Source of the DNA: Mesorhizobium sp. L-2-11
GTDB lineage: Bacteria > Pseudomonadota > Alphaproteobacteria > Rhizobiales > Rhizobiaceae
Direction: 5' to 3'
Assembly: GCF_016756595.1 (NCBI RefSeq)
Contig: NZ_AP023257.1
Location: 1,752,001 to 1,816,000, forward strand
DNA length: 64,000 nucleotides
Shown here: in pieces, positions 24,980-33,948 of the stretch
Layout: every line of letters starts with the position of its first letter
Numbering within the stretch: the stretch's first letter is position 1
Notes under the pieces: generated by a model
The model's database searches: none
Told to the model about the DNA's origin: nothing
Seen by the model: only the letters and a program-made list of their open reading frames with translations
Translations under genes and position numbers: made by a program

Positions 24980-25876
24980 TCAGCCTGACGGTCGCGACGC
25001 TTGGTCGACCAACCAGTCGACAAACCGGGCGATGACCGGATTTGCTAGGCCCTCCTCATGGCATATGCAGTAATAGCTTCGGGTAGTCGCAACACCAAGC
25101 GTCAGGGGTTGAACAAGACGCCCTTCATCGAGGTCCCTGAACGAAATGATGTCGTTCGTGAGCGCAACGCCATGACCATCGCGCGCTGCCTGAAGCACCA
25201 TGGCAAAGTTGTCGAAATAGATGTCGGACTTTACCGAATGGGGCAAACGCGCCTCCGTTAACCAGCGCCTCCACTGGTCGCCATCGTCTTCGTGGAGCAG
25301 GCGGTGATGCAGCACGTCGCGCGGCTCGCGAATGCCTTTTTGCCCTCGCAGCAATTGCGGGCTGCACACCGGAGACGCATAGATACTGTGCAGTATCCGC
25401 CACCAGAATCCGGTCCAGGGCGGCTTTCCGTAGACGATGGCGACATCGACCTCTCGCCAGTCCACCTCCTCGAAGTCCACCGCCGTGCGCATCCACATGC
25501 GAATATCTGGGTTTGCATCGAGAAACAGAAAAATCCGTGCCGCAAGCCACGTCGTTCCAAAAACCGAAGGCACCGACACCGTCAGGGTCGCCTTGGCGGC
25601 CGTACTGTAAGCATCCGCCGATATTTCGCGGATCGATTCCGATATCTGCTGCATGGCCATGCCAACGCTCTTCTGCAGCGCGGCCCCGCGGTCCGTCAGC
25701 ACAAGGCGGCGGCCACGTTTCTCGAACAGTTCGAGGCCGAGCGACAGTTGTAAGGCGCGCAGTTGCTGGCTGATGGCGCCCGACGTCACATGCAGTTCCG
25801 CTGCCGCTGCAGCAATGTTACCCAGCCGTGAAACGCTTTCGAAGGCGCGAAGCGAATGAAGCGACGGGAGAGCCAT
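24980..25876 (-). CDS. LysR family regulator (GcvA-like)
   Basis: A 298-residue transcription factor. The N-terminal winged helix begins LPSLHSLRAFESVSRLGN and contains HVTSGAISQQLRALQ, a GcvA-type recognition helix. The effector domain follows. It diverges from the amino-acid ABC operon at 26.0 kb, which is the likely target by position. The start at MALPSLHS is typical for this subfamily; in-frame ATGs upstream (to 25972) would add an unrelated tail. Confidence 0.92.
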   Translation of the reverse strand: MALPSLHSLRAFESVSRLGNIAAAAAELHVTSGAISQQLRALQLSLGLELFEKRGRRLVLTDRGAALQKSVGMAMQQISESIREISADAYSTAAKATLTVSVPSVFGTTWLAARIFLFLDANPDIRMWMRTAVDFEEVDWREVDVAIVYGKPPWTGFWWRILHSIYASPVCSPQLLRGQKGIREPRDVLHHRLLHEDDGDQWRRWLTEARLPHSVKSDIYFDNFAMVLQAARDGHGVALTNDIISFRDLDEGRLVQPLTLGVATTRSYYCICHEEGLANPVIARFVDWLVDQASRPSG

Positions 25877-26065
25877 CAGGTGCCAACAGTTTAGAAATTC
25901 TGCTTTCAATCTCATTTGAAGATTTAGCTTGTTTGCGAAAAACCTGCAACCTAACGTCTCCGGCGCTGCCATCCAGGTCAGCCATGAAAAACAAAGGGGA
26001 CTAGATATGCTTCACACGCCGGTTTCCGCCGCAGCCAGACTCGCGCTTGGTGGCATGATCGCACG

Positions 26066-26845
26066 ATGCTTTCCGTCGCCACGCCGATGGCGCAGGCCGC
26101 CGATTCAGGTCTCGTGCGCAACGGCGTGCTCAATGTCTGCACCGGCGGCGACTTCCCACCGATGCAGTATTACGCCAATCCCGGAGACGAGAAGCTTGTC
26201 GGTTTCGAAGTCGATGTCGTCGATGCTATCGCCAAGCAATGGAGTGGCGCCACCAACTACGTGGTCGGCGATTTCAAGGGACTGTTGCCATCCCTGGGTG
26301 CCGAGCGCTGTGATCTCGTTGCAAGCGGCATCATGGTGACCAAGGAACGTCTCAAAGCTTACGACGCCGTTCCTTATTTTGTCTCGAACGTCGTCATGGT
26401 GACGGCGGCCTCGGATTCCGAGACCATGTCGCCGCTCGACCTGAGCGGCAAAGTGCTGGCGATCGAGGCGGGTACCACCTATGAAAAGACAGCCGCGGAC
26501 CTGAATGTCGAGCTGGCAAAAGCCGGCAAGGCGCCAGCGCAGATACAGACCTATCCTTCCGCCTCCGCCGTCATCGAGCAGATTCTGGTCGGCCGAGCTG
26601 CGGCGACGATTACCCAGGACACAACGGCAGCATTCCGCATCAAGCAGATGCCAGGCCGATTGCAGGTACCTTACAACTATGGCGACGGCGAAACCTACGG
26701 AATCTACCTGCGAAAGGGCAATGACAACCGCGAGGCATTGGTGAAGGCCATCGAGACGTTGCAGACCAACGGCGAGATGAAGGCGCTGCTGCAGAAGTGG
26801 AATCTTCCTGAGACTGCTACGGACGTCAAGCACACGACCGATTGA
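26066..26845 (+). CDS. Amino-acid-type ABC transporter binding protein, signal peptide out of frame
   Basis: The mature domain of a bacterial extracellular solute-binding protein family 3 (SBP_bac_3) is intact: a first strand VLNVCTGGDFPPMQY, then GFEVDVVDAIAKQWSG, SGIMVTKERLKAYD and AGTTYEKTAADL. The reading frame opens only at 26066 with an 11-residue leader. A better start lies at 26007 (AGGGGA upstream) and encodes MLHTPVSAAARLALGGMIA, a typical signal-peptide beginning, but in another frame. One extra base or two fewer near 26061-26065 would join them into a complete signal peptide ending MAQA. It is either a true frameshift, leaving export impaired, or a sequence error. Confidence 0.85.
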   Translation: MLSVATPMAQAADSGLVRNGVLNVCTGGDFPPMQYYANPGDEKLVGFEVDVVDAIAKQWSGATNYVVGDFKGLLPSLGAERCDLVASGIMVTKERLKAYDAVPYFVSNVVMVTAASDSETMSPLDLSGKVLAIEAGTTYEKTAADLNVELAKAGKAPAQIQTYPSASAVIEQILVGRAAATITQDTTAAFRIKQMPGRLQVPYNYGDGETYGIYLRKGNDNREALVKAIETLQTNGEMKALLQKWNLPETATDVKHTTD

Positions 26846-26859
26846 GGGGATGGGCGGCC

Positions 26860-27537
26860 GTGTTCGACAACAAGCTCTTCCTGACGGCACTGTTCGCCTG
26901 GCCCTTAGCCAAGGGAGCTTTGCTGACCCTGATCCTTTCGGTTCTCGTAATGGCCGTCGCCCTGGCGATATCCTTGGCAACGGCGGCACTGGCCACGTCG
27001 AAGCGGCGATGGATCCGCCTTCTGATCGCCGCCTTTGTCTGGCTGTTTCGCGGTGCGCCGGCGCTGCTCGTGCTGCTGTTCATCTGGAATGGCCTACCGC
27101 AGATCTCGGCGGTCTTCCGGTCGAGCTGGTTCACGCCGTTCGTCGCGGCGTTTCTCGCCCTGACGCTGATCCAGATTGCCTACCTGACCGAGATCCTTCG
27201 CAGTTCCTACGCATCCATCGGCAAGGGACAATCCGAGGGTGCCGCGGCCCTTGGCCTGCATCGGGGCCAGATATTCTTCTTGGTCGTCTTGCCCCAGGCG
27301 CTTCGCGTCGCGCTGCCGTCCCTGGTCAACGAGTTCATTTCGTTGCTGAAGGCAACCTCGCTGGCGACTGTCATCTCCTTGAAGGAGCTTATGACCGTCA
27401 CACAGTTCGCGATCGCCACTAGTTTTCGTTTCCTGGAATGGTATGGCGCAGCACTGGTCTACTACATGTCGATGGTTTCGGTTCTTACCGTCTTCCAGAT
27501 GAAGATCGAGCGCATGCTTGCGCGGGGCCATAGCTGA
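26860..27537 (+). CDS. Amino-acid-type ABC transporter permease
   Basis: A 225-residue inner-membrane protein of the HisM/GltK type with about five transmembrane helices. The EAA loop is YASIGKGQSEGAAALGLHRG, which docks the ATPase. The GTG at 26860 is chosen because GAGGGG precedes it; a TTG at 26842 overlapping the previous stop is the alternative. No second permease and no ATP-binding protein is encoded nearby, so the ATPase must be shared from elsewhere. It overlaps the next gene by one base. Confidence 0.88.
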   Translation: MFDNKLFLTALFAWPLAKGALLTLILSVLVMAVALAISLATAALATSKRRWIRLLIAAFVWLFRGAPALLVLLFIWNGLPQISAVFRSSWFTPFVAAFLALTLIQIAYLTEILRSSYASIGKGQSEGAAALGLHRGQIFFLVVLPQALRVALPSLVNEFISLLKATSLATVISLKELMTVTQFAIATSFRFLEWYGAALVYYMSMVSVLTVFQMKIERMLARGHS

Positions 27538-28274
27538 TGTCGGCAACTGCGCCCGCCCAGGCTTCCGACTGGTTTTCACACGAGATCGTGGGGCAGGACA
27601 TCACGCGGATATGGGAGCCGCACGTCCATCCCTATTTCAGAAGCAATATCTTTAACGTTCGCGGGCGGGACGTCGATCTCGTCATCGACGCCGGCATGGG
27701 ACTCGTGCCTCTCAGGCCGGTGCTGAACCTGCCACGCGCCAAGCCGGTCGTGGCCGTTGCAACGCACATCCATGTCGACCATGTCGGCGCCTTGAGCGAG
27801 TTCGAGACGAGAGTCGGCCACCGCGAAGAGGCTGCTTTTTTCGAAGACATGGCGGATGAACATACATTGGCTCATCTCTTTCGTGCGCAGCCGGAGGCAG
27901 TCGGCAGGTCACCGAACGGGGCATGGTCGCCGCAGCGTTTCCGGATCAGGCCGGCGGCACTGGCCCGGATTCTGGACGAAGGCGATATGATCGAGACCGG
28001 CGACAGGTCGTTTCGCGTCCTGCATCTGCCGGGTCATTCGCGGGGTTCGATCGGGCTTCTCGATGAAAGGAACGGCGACTTCTTCGCCGGCGATGCGATC
28101 TATCGTGGGCAGCTGATCGACGATCTACCGGGCTCGGACGTGCAGGCCTATCGAAAAACAATGCAGCGGCTTTTGCAGATCGAGCTCAACCGGGCATACT
28201 GTGGACATGGTGAGCCGATCGGCCAGAACGAGTTGCGGTCGATCGCAAGAGCCTATCTCGACAGCGCGCGCTGA
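27537..28274 (+). CDS. Metallo-beta-lactamase fold hydrolase
   Basis: A 245-residue MBL-fold enzyme with the dinuclear metal motif THIHVDHVG (His77, His79, Asp81, His82), a later LHLPGHSRGS and FFAGDAIY. The substrate is unknown. Its ATG overlaps the permease stop (TGATG), so it belongs to the ABC operon and may act on the imported compound or a derivative. It converges with the aminotransferase gene, 3 bases away. Confidence 0.9.
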   Translation: MSATAPAQASDWFSHEIVGQDITRIWEPHVHPYFRSNIFNVRGRDVDLVIDAGMGLVPLRPVLNLPRAKPVVAVATHIHVDHVGALSEFETRVGHREEAAFFEDMADEHTLAHLFRAQPEAVGRSPNGAWSPQRFRIRPAALARILDEGDMIETGDRSFRVLHLPGHSRGSIGLLDERNGDFFAGDAIYRGQLIDDLPGSDVQAYRKTMQRLLQIELNRAYCGHGEPIGQNELRSIARAYLDSAR

Positions 28275-28277
28275 GCC

Positions 28278-29462
28278 TCACTTCGCCAGAAACGCCTCGA
28301 TCCGCTCCAGCGCGCGCAGGATGTTCTCTTCGGAATTGGCGTAGGACAGCCTGATATAGCCTTCGCCGAGAATGCCGAAATCAGGTCCGCCGATCAGCGC
28401 CACGCCGGCATCTTCAAGCAGGGCAGACGCCAGCTTCTTGGCCTTCCAGACGGTTTTTGAGACATTGGGGAAGGCATAGAACGCGCCCTTCGGCGTGATG
28501 CAGGAAACGCCCGGCAAGGCGTTCAAGCCTTCGACCACGACCTTCCGGCGGCGGTCGAAGGCGCGCATCATCTTGTCGACGTCGTCCTGCGGGCCGTCGA
28601 TGGCGGCGATGCCGGCATGCTGGCTCGGCGCATTGACGCAGGACCAGCAGTTGACCGCCAGCTTGCGCACCTTGTCGTAGAGGTGGGCACCCTTGTCGCC
28701 GTTTGGCCAGATCGACCAGCCCATGCGCCAGCCGGTCATTGCCCAGGTCTTCGACCAGCCGTTGAGCACGATCAGCCGGTCGCGGATTTCGGGAAAGTTG
28801 AGCAGCGAGCAATGCGTCTCGCCGTCATAGGTCATCACGTCGTAGATCTCGTCGGAGAGGATGGCGACGTCCGGATGCGCTTCCAGCCCCTTGACCAGCT
28901 TCTCGATTTCGCCGCGGGGGGTGACCCCGCCGGTCGGGTTGGCCGGCGAGTTGAGGATGAGCAGCCTGGTCTTCGGCGTGATCAGCGACAGCGTCTCCTG
29001 CGCCGAGAAGGCAAAGCCGTTCTCTTCGCGCATCGGCACCGGCACCGGAGCAGCGCCGGTGAACTCGATCATCGAGCGATAGATCGGGAAGCCGGGATCG
29101 GGATAAAGGATCTCCGCGCCCGGTTCGCCGAACATCAGGATCGCTGCGAACATGGTCGGCTTGCCGCCGGGCAGGATCATCACCGCCTCGGGCGAAACCT
29201 CGACGCCGGTGGTGGTCAGCGTGCGGCGCACCACCGCTTCGCGTGTCGCCAGCAGGCCGTTGGCCGGCGTATAGCCGTGGTGGCCGTCGCGCAGCGCCTT
29301 GATTGCCGCCTCGACGATGTGCTGCGGCGTCTTGAAGTCGGGCTGGCCGATGCCGAGATTGACGATATCGCGGCCCTGATGGGCGAGCGCGGTGGCACGA
29401 GCCAGCACCGCGAAGGCATTTTCCTCGCCGAGACGATCGAAGGCCGAAATCGTGTGGAGCAT
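28278..29462 (-). CDS. Class I/II PLP-dependent aminotransferase
   Basis: A 394-residue fold-type I aminotransferase. Features are LGIGQPDFKTPQHI at the N-terminus, the NSPANPTGGV loop, LSDEIYD with the Asp that binds the PLP ring, the Schiff-base Lys in NGWSKTWAMTGWRMGW, and a C-terminal YIRLSYANSEEN Arg for the substrate carboxylate. It resembles aspartate- or alanine-type enzymes. The start at MLHTISAF has GGGACGGGA before it; the upstream in-frame ATG at 29528 overlaps the divergent GNAT gene. Confidence 0.93.
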   Translation of the reverse strand: MLHTISAFDRLGEENAFAVLARATALAHQGRDIVNLGIGQPDFKTPQHIVEAAIKALRDGHHGYTPANGLLATREAVVRRTLTTTGVEVSPEAVMILPGGKPTMFAAILMFGEPGAEILYPDPGFPIYRSMIEFTGAAPVPVPMREENGFAFSAQETLSLITPKTRLLILNSPANPTGGVTPRGEIEKLVKGLEAHPDVAILSDEIYDVMTYDGETHCSLLNFPEIRDRLIVLNGWSKTWAMTGWRMGWSIWPNGDKGAHLYDKVRKLAVNCWSCVNAPSQHAGIAAIDGPQDDVDKMMRAFDRRRKVVVEGLNALPGVSCITPKGAFYAFPNVSKTVWKAKKLASALLEDAGVALIGGPDFGILGEGYIRLSYANSEENILRALERIEAFLAK

Positions 29463-29545
29463 TTTTCCCGTCCCTGTGGTTCTTTCACCGAGCGAGCGTT
29501 TTTGTGAGCGTCCGCTCACAAAAGTCAAACGGATTGGAGCATTGG

Positions 29546-30232
29546 GTGTCGGAAAATCTGAGGAATTGGCAACCGCGCCCGCGGCCGGAGCGCAAGGTGC
29601 TGGAGGGGCGCACTGTCAGGCTTGAGCCGCTGAGCGCCGAAAAGCATGGCGATGGCCTGTTCGAGGCGTCGTCGGTGGCTGATGTCGACGGCCGCTTCGC
29701 TTGGCTGCCCGATTATCCGCCGCAGACCCGCGCCGCCTTGCAGCCGTGGCTGGACAAGGCCGAAGCCAGCGAGGACCCGCTGTTCTTCACCGTCATCGAC
29801 AAGGCCAGCGGCAAGGTCGCCGGACGCCAGACGCTGATGCGCATCGATCCGACCTATGGCGTTATCGAGATCGGCAACATCTATTGGGGGCCGCTGATCT
29901 CGCGCAAGCCGGCGGCGACGGAAGCGCAATTCCTGTTCATGAAATACATCTTCGACGAGCTCGGCTATCGCCGCTACGAATGGAAATGCAATAACCGCAA
30001 CGAGCCGTCGAAGCGCGCTGCGGAGCGTTTCGGCTTCAAGTTCGAGGGCATTTTCCGCCAGCATCTTGTGGTCAAGGGCGAAAACCGCGATACCGCGTGG
30101 TACTCGATCATCGACAAGGAGTGGCCGGCCCTGCGTAGCGCCTATGAGGCATGGCTCGATCCGGGCAATTTCGACGGCGATGACCAGCAGAAGCGACGGC
30201 TCGAAGACTTCCGCGCCGAGTTCGGCGCCTGA
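29546..30232 (+). CDS. GNAT family N-acetyltransferase (RimJ/RimL type)
   Basis: A 228-residue acetyltransferase with the RimJ/RimL pattern. It opens with a strand GRTVRLEPLS, the central strand pair contains VIEIGNIYWGP, then FDELGYRRYEWKCNNRNEPSKRAA and a C-terminal GENRDTAWYSIID. The acceptor is unknown. The start is taken as GTG at 29546 with GGAG about 8 bases upstream; an in-frame ATG at 29504 overlaps the divergent aminotransferase leader. It is followed by a short intergenic palindrome. Confidence 0.88.
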   Translation: MSENLRNWQPRPRPERKVLEGRTVRLEPLSAEKHGDGLFEASSVADVDGRFAWLPDYPPQTRAALQPWLDKAEASEDPLFFTVIDKASGKVAGRQTLMRIDPTYGVIEIGNIYWGPLISRKPAATEAQFLFMKYIFDELGYRRYEWKCNNRNEPSKRAAERFGFKFEGIFRQHLVVKGENRDTAWYSIIDKEWPALRSAYEAWLDPGNFDGDDQQKRRLEDFRAEFGA

Positions 30233-30243
30233 CCGTGATCCAG

Positions 30244-30293
30244 GACCACGATCCGGAAAAGTGAAGGTCGAGTTTTCGGGCAAGATCGTGGTC
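30244..30293. repeat. 50-bp intergenic palindrome
   Basis: GACCACGATC (30244-30253) pairs exactly with GATCGTGGTC (30284-30293), with an inner CCGGAAAA/TTTTCGGG pairing. It resembles the 46-bp element in its core but is not the same sequence. Confidence 0.6.
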
Positions 30294-30358
30294 AAAAGGA
30301 AGACAGAGCCTCCCACCGGATTTTGCCGGGATGGATCAGCTCTGACAGGAGTTCGCAG

Positions 30359-31324
30359 ATGGCGCATGGTTCGCAAGGGCATGGTCACAGCCATGGCGCC
30401 GGTCATGTGCACGGCTCGACGGACGAGAAGCGCGTGCTGATCGCCGCCTGCCTGACCGCCGGCTTCATGGTCGTGGAAGCGCTTGGCGGTCTCTTGACGG
30501 GATCGCTGGCGCTGCTGGCGGATGCCGGCCACATGCTCGCCGACTGTATCGCCCTCGGCCTTGCCTGGTATGCTTTTCATCTGGCCGGCCGGCCGGCCAC
30601 GGTTCGCCTCACCTACGGTTTCGGCCGGGTCAAAACGCTGGTCGCCTATACCAACGGCATCGCCATCTTCGCCATTGCGCTGTGGATCATCTATGAGGCC
30701 TGGGAACGCCTGCTGATGCCTGCGCCCGTGCTCGGCGGGCCGATGCTGATCGTTGCGATTGCCGGCCTGCTGGTCAATATCGGCTGCTTCTTCGTGCTGC
30801 ATGGCGGCGACCGCGACAGCCTCAACATGCGCGGCGCCATTCTGCACGTGCTCGGCGATCTGCTCGGCTCGGCTGCGGCGATCACGGCTGCGCTGATCAT
30901 CCTGGCGACAGGCTGGACGCCTATCGATCCGATCCTGTCCGTCCTTGTCTCGCTGCTGATCCTGTCCACCGCCTGGTCGCTGATGCGCGAAGCAGCCCAT
31001 GTCCTGCTCGAAGGCGTGCCGGCGAGCCTCGATCGCGACCTGATCGCCAGGGACATAGAAGGAACGGTGAACGGCGTGCGCGAGGTGCATCACATGCATG
31101 TCTGGTCGCTTGACGGGTCGAGCAACATGGCGACCTTGCATGCTTGCCTCAACGATGGCGTCGATGCCCACAAGGCGGTCAGCGCCATCAAGAAGCGGCT
31201 TGCCGCGCATGGCATTGCCCACGCAACCGTAGAGCCGGAATTCGGCCATTGCGCCGATGATAAGCACGATGGCGAGCACGACCATGCGCATGATGCGGCT
31301 CCGCAGAATCGCCACTATCACTGA
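30359..31324 (+). CDS. Cation diffusion facilitator, zinc/divalent metal exporter
   Basis: A 321-residue CDF (ZitB/CzcD type) metal-proton antiporter. A His-rich N-terminus (residues 2-20) and a His-rich C-terminal tail flank six predicted transmembrane helices. The metal site is visible as LLADAGHMLADC in helix 2 and HVLGDLLGS in helix 5. The cytosolic domain contains VHHMHVWSLDG. It would export excess Zn2+ or a related cation. The ATG at 30359 has AGGAG before it. A small membrane protein gene follows. Confidence 0.93.
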   Translation: MAHGSQGHGHSHGAGHVHGSTDEKRVLIAACLTAGFMVVEALGGLLTGSLALLADAGHMLADCIALGLAWYAFHLAGRPATVRLTYGFGRVKTLVAYTNGIAIFAIALWIIYEAWERLLMPAPVLGGPMLIVAIAGLLVNIGCFFVLHGGDRDSLNMRGAILHVLGDLLGSAAAITAALIILATGWTPIDPILSVLVSLLILSTAWSLMREAAHVLLEGVPASLDRDLIARDIEGTVNGVREVHHMHVWSLDGSSNMATLHACLNDGVDAHKAVSAIKKRLAAHGIAHATVEPEFGHCADDKHDGEHDHAHDAAPQNRHYH

Positions 31325-31387
31325 CCCCAGGAGTTCCATGGCATTGGTAACGAAGTTGATGAATTCCCGCCGCGTCAAGGCCGCGTG

Positions 31388-31597
31388 ATGGATCGCGACA
31401 CGCGCAATGCGGCGATAGGCGCCCTATGGGTGCTGCTGCTGTTCGGCATCGCTGCCTACTATCTGCCAACCGTGATGCTGGCGGTTGGCCGCGTCTCGAC
31501 CATTCTTGCCGCACTTATTGCCGCTGTCTTCATGGTGGCCATTTTCGTCGTGTTTTGGCTGCGTGGCCGCAGTCAACGCAAAAATAAGGATCATTGA
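31388..31597 (+). CDS. Small two-helix membrane protein
   Basis: A 69-residue protein with two hydrophobic helices (about residues 11-33 and 36-57) and a basic C-terminus (RGRSQRKNKDH). The function is unknown. It begins 63 bases after the CDF exporter and ends one base before the epimerase start codon, so the three are probably co-transcribed. AAGG precedes the ATG; a GTG one codon upstream is possible. Confidence 0.65.
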   Translation: MDRDTRNAAIGALWVLLLFGIAAYYLPTVMLAVGRVSTILAALIAAVFMVAIFVVFWLRGRSQRKNKDH

Positions 31598-31598
31598 T

Positions 31599-32570
31599 AT
31601 GCGTGTTTTGATTACCGGCGCGGCAGGCATGGTCGGCCGCAAGCTCATCGCCCGGCTGGCGAAGGATGGAGCGCTCAGCGGCCGCAAGATCGCTGCGCTC
31701 GATCTTCACGATATTCTGTCGCCGCAGCCGCCTGTCATGGAAGGCGTCGACGTCACCATCCATACCGGCGATCTCGCCGCGGCGAGCGCGATGGAACGGC
31801 TCGTCGCGTCGCGCCCAGACGTGATCTTCCATCTCGCCGGCGTCGTGTCGGGCGAGGCGGAGGCCAATTTCGATCTCGGCTATCGCGTCAATCTCGATGG
31901 CACAAGGGCGCTGTTCGATGCCGTAAGACTGGCGGGATTTGCGCCGCGCGTCGTCTTCACCTCGTCGATCGCCGTGTTCGGCGCGCCATTTCCGGACGTT
32001 ATATCAGACGAATTCCACCCGACGCCGCTGACCTCCTACGGCACGCAGAAGCTGATGGGAGAAGCATTGCTCGCCGATTATACGCGGCGCGGCTTCTTCG
32101 ACGGCATCGGCATCAGGCTGCCGACCATCTGCGTCAGGCCGGGCAAGCCCAACAAGGCGGCTTCGGGCTTTTTCTCCGGCATCATCCGCGAGCCATTGAA
32201 CGGCCAGGAAGCAATATTGCCGGTGCCGCGCTCCGTCGTGCACACCCACGCCAGCCCGCGCTCGGCGGTGAATTTTTTGATCCACGCAGCAGGGATCGAC
32301 GGCAGCGCCGTCGGGCCGCGCCGCAATCTGACGATGCCCGGCGTCGCGGTCACGGTCGGCGAGCAGATCGAGGCCCTGGAACGCATTGCCGGCGCCACGG
32401 CGGTGAACCTGATACGCGAGGAGCCCGACGACACGATCTGGGCGATCGTCAAGGGCTGGCCGACACGGTTCGAGGCGCGGCGGTCGAGGGAACTGGGCTT
32501 TGCCGCCGAAACCAGCTTCGACGACATCATCCGCGCCCATATCGAGGATGAGCTGGGCGGGAAGATCTGA
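31599..32570 (+). CDS. NAD-dependent epimerase/dehydrogenase, D-erythronate dehydrogenase-like
   Basis: A 323-residue extended SDR. The N-terminal Rossmann motif is ITGAAGMVGRKL, then VIFHLAGVVSGEAEANFD, the catalytic Ser/Thr strand VVFTSSIAVFGAP, and YGTQK with the Tyr-x3-Lys pair. The pattern, including the C-terminal FARRS-type stretch (GWPTRFEARRSRELGF), matches D-erythronate dehydrogenase (DenD), which oxidises C4 sugar acids. No partner kinase (DenK) or isomerase is adjacent, so the substrate is inferred from sequence resemblance only. Start behind AAGGAT. Confidence 0.85.
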   Translation: MRVLITGAAGMVGRKLIARLAKDGALSGRKIAALDLHDILSPQPPVMEGVDVTIHTGDLAAASAMERLVASRPDVIFHLAGVVSGEAEANFDLGYRVNLDGTRALFDAVRLAGFAPRVVFTSSIAVFGAPFPDVISDEFHPTPLTSYGTQKLMGEALLADYTRRGFFDGIGIRLPTICVRPGKPNKAASGFFSGIIREPLNGQEAILPVPRSVVHTHASPRSAVNFLIHAAGIDGSAVGPRRNLTMPGVAVTVGEQIEALERIAGATAVNLIREEPDDTIWAIVKGWPTRFEARRSRELGFAAETSFDDIIRAHIEDELGGKI

Positions 32571-32584
32571 CTTGTCGGCGTCGG

Positions 32585-32760
32585 CGCTGCCCCTCATTGC
32601 CCTGCCGGGCATTTCTCCCCGTTAACGGGGAGAAAGAAGCTGGCCGCAACGCTGGCGCCTCTTTGTGCAACACTGAAAATTGGCGAAACCGTCGATGAGG
32701 GCGTTCTTCTCCCCGTCCCTATACGGGGAGAAGTGCCCGGCAGGGCGATGAGGGGCGGCG
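32585..32760. repeat. Long palindromic repeat family A, copy 1
   Basis: About 38-base inverted ends (CGCTGCCCCTCATTGCC... pairing with ...GGGCGATGAGGGGCGGCG) each contain CTTCTCCCC-type blocks with an inner ACGGGGAGAA hairpin. The 100-base centre includes GCTGGCCGCAACG and ATTGGCGAAACC. Copies are at 60894-61064 and 63560-63716. It lies between two convergent genes. Confidence 0.85.
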
Positions 32761-32801
32761 CCAAGATCGACAATTGGTCATCAGTAGATCCGATCGAGGC
32801 G

Positions 32802-33944
32802 TCATCCGCCAGCCGTCAGGCTCGCCGACAACAACAGCAACCCGAACAAAAACACGAAGGCTGCGCCGCCGATCTCGACCATCGAGTGGATGCGGTTGCC
32901 CATGCGGCCGTCGCCAGCGAAATACACCGCCCAGTTCTTGGCCGTCACCGCCAGCGTCGCCAGGATCGAGACGGTGATCGCGGTGCCGAGCGCCATCGCC
33001 AGCACCGACAGGATGCCGCCGAACCACAGCCCGTTGAGCGCGGCAAAGCTCAGCACGATCAGCGCGCCCGAGCACGGCCGGATGCCGACCGCGGCCACCG
33101 CCGACCAGGCGGTGCGCCAGTCGAAGCGGTCGCCAAGCAGCGCCGGGTCGGGCGCGTGTGAATGTCCGCACGTCTCGCAGACTTCGCCCGCCACATGGTG
33201 ATGGTGCCCGCCATGGTCATCGTGCCCCCCATGGTCATGGTGATGGTCGTGTGCGCCATGATCATGATTATTGTGGCCGTCATGGCCATGTGCGTGAAGC
33301 GCATGCACTGAATGCGCATGTGCAGGATGGCCCGTTTGCGAATGGCCGGCATGGGCCGCCGAAAGGCTGTAGGCAGGGTTGGCGCCGAACAGGCGAAGGA
33401 TGGCAGGGCCGGCCTTGCGCCACAAAAGCCAGGCGCCGAACAGGGTGACGAAGACAAAACTCGTGACTTCGAGGACCCATGCCGCGTCGGTCATCGATAA
33501 GGTGGTGCCGCGCAGGACGAAGTAGGCGAGCATCATCACAAGGATCGCAGTCAGCGCCTGCAGCAGGGCCGAGACGAAGGACAGCATGATGCCGCGCCTG
33601 AGCGCGACTTCGTTCGCGACCATGTAGGACGAGATCACCGCCTTGCCGTGACCGGGGCCGGCGGCATGGAAAATACCGTAGGCGAAGGACAGGCCGATAA
33701 GCAGCCACAGCTTGCTGCCGTCCTCGCGCATCGCCTTCATCGCACCGGCAAGCGCGCGGTAGAATTCCTGCTGACGCAGATTGATCCACATCAGGATTTG
33801 GGCGAACGGGCCGGTGCTGGGCGCCATCCCGTCATTGGTGCCGATGCCGAGCGAGCTCTGGGCGTGGGCGGCGCCGAGGAGGTGCGTCATCACAAGGGCG
33901 GCGGCCAAAAGACCGAAAGCCAAACGCAGGGACGGTTTCGTCAC
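32802..33944 (-). CDS. NicO-family nickel/cobalt transporter with His-rich loop
   Basis: A 380-residue membrane protein of the NicO/RcnA family. A signal-like N-terminus is followed by about six transmembrane helices. The conserved motif HAAGPGHGKAVIS lies in the first conserved helix pair and GIRPCSGALIVL in the second. Between them a loop of about 85 residues is extremely His/Asp-rich (for example DHHHDHGGHDDHGG). It likely exports Ni2+/Co2+ or controls their uptake. The upstream gene is DUF1007, a frequent partner, 4 bases away. Confidence 0.92.
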   Translation of the reverse strand: MTKPSLRLAFGLLAAALVMTHLLGAAHAQSSLGIGTNDGMAPSTGPFAQILMWINLRQQEFYRALAGAMKAMREDGSKLWLLIGLSFAYGIFHAAGPGHGKAVISSYMVANEVALRRGIMLSFVSALLQALTAILVMMLAYFVLRGTTLSMTDAAWVLEVTSFVFVTLFGAWLLWRKAGPAILRLFGANPAYSLSAAHAGHSQTGHPAHAHSVHALHAHGHDGHNNHDHGAHDHHHDHGGHDDHGGHHHHVAGEVCETCGHSHAPDPALLGDRFDWRTAWSAVAAVGIRPCSGALIVLSFAALNGLWFGGILSVLAMALGTAITVSILATLAVTAKNWAVYFAGDGRMGNRIHSMVEIGGAAFVFLFGLLLLSASLTAGG

Positions 33945-33948
33945 CGGA

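Noticed and set aside
29525..31378. Minus-strand 617-residue open frame opposite the GNAT and CDF genes
   Set aside because: Antisense shadow; the plus-strand genes have clear families, starts and SD sites.
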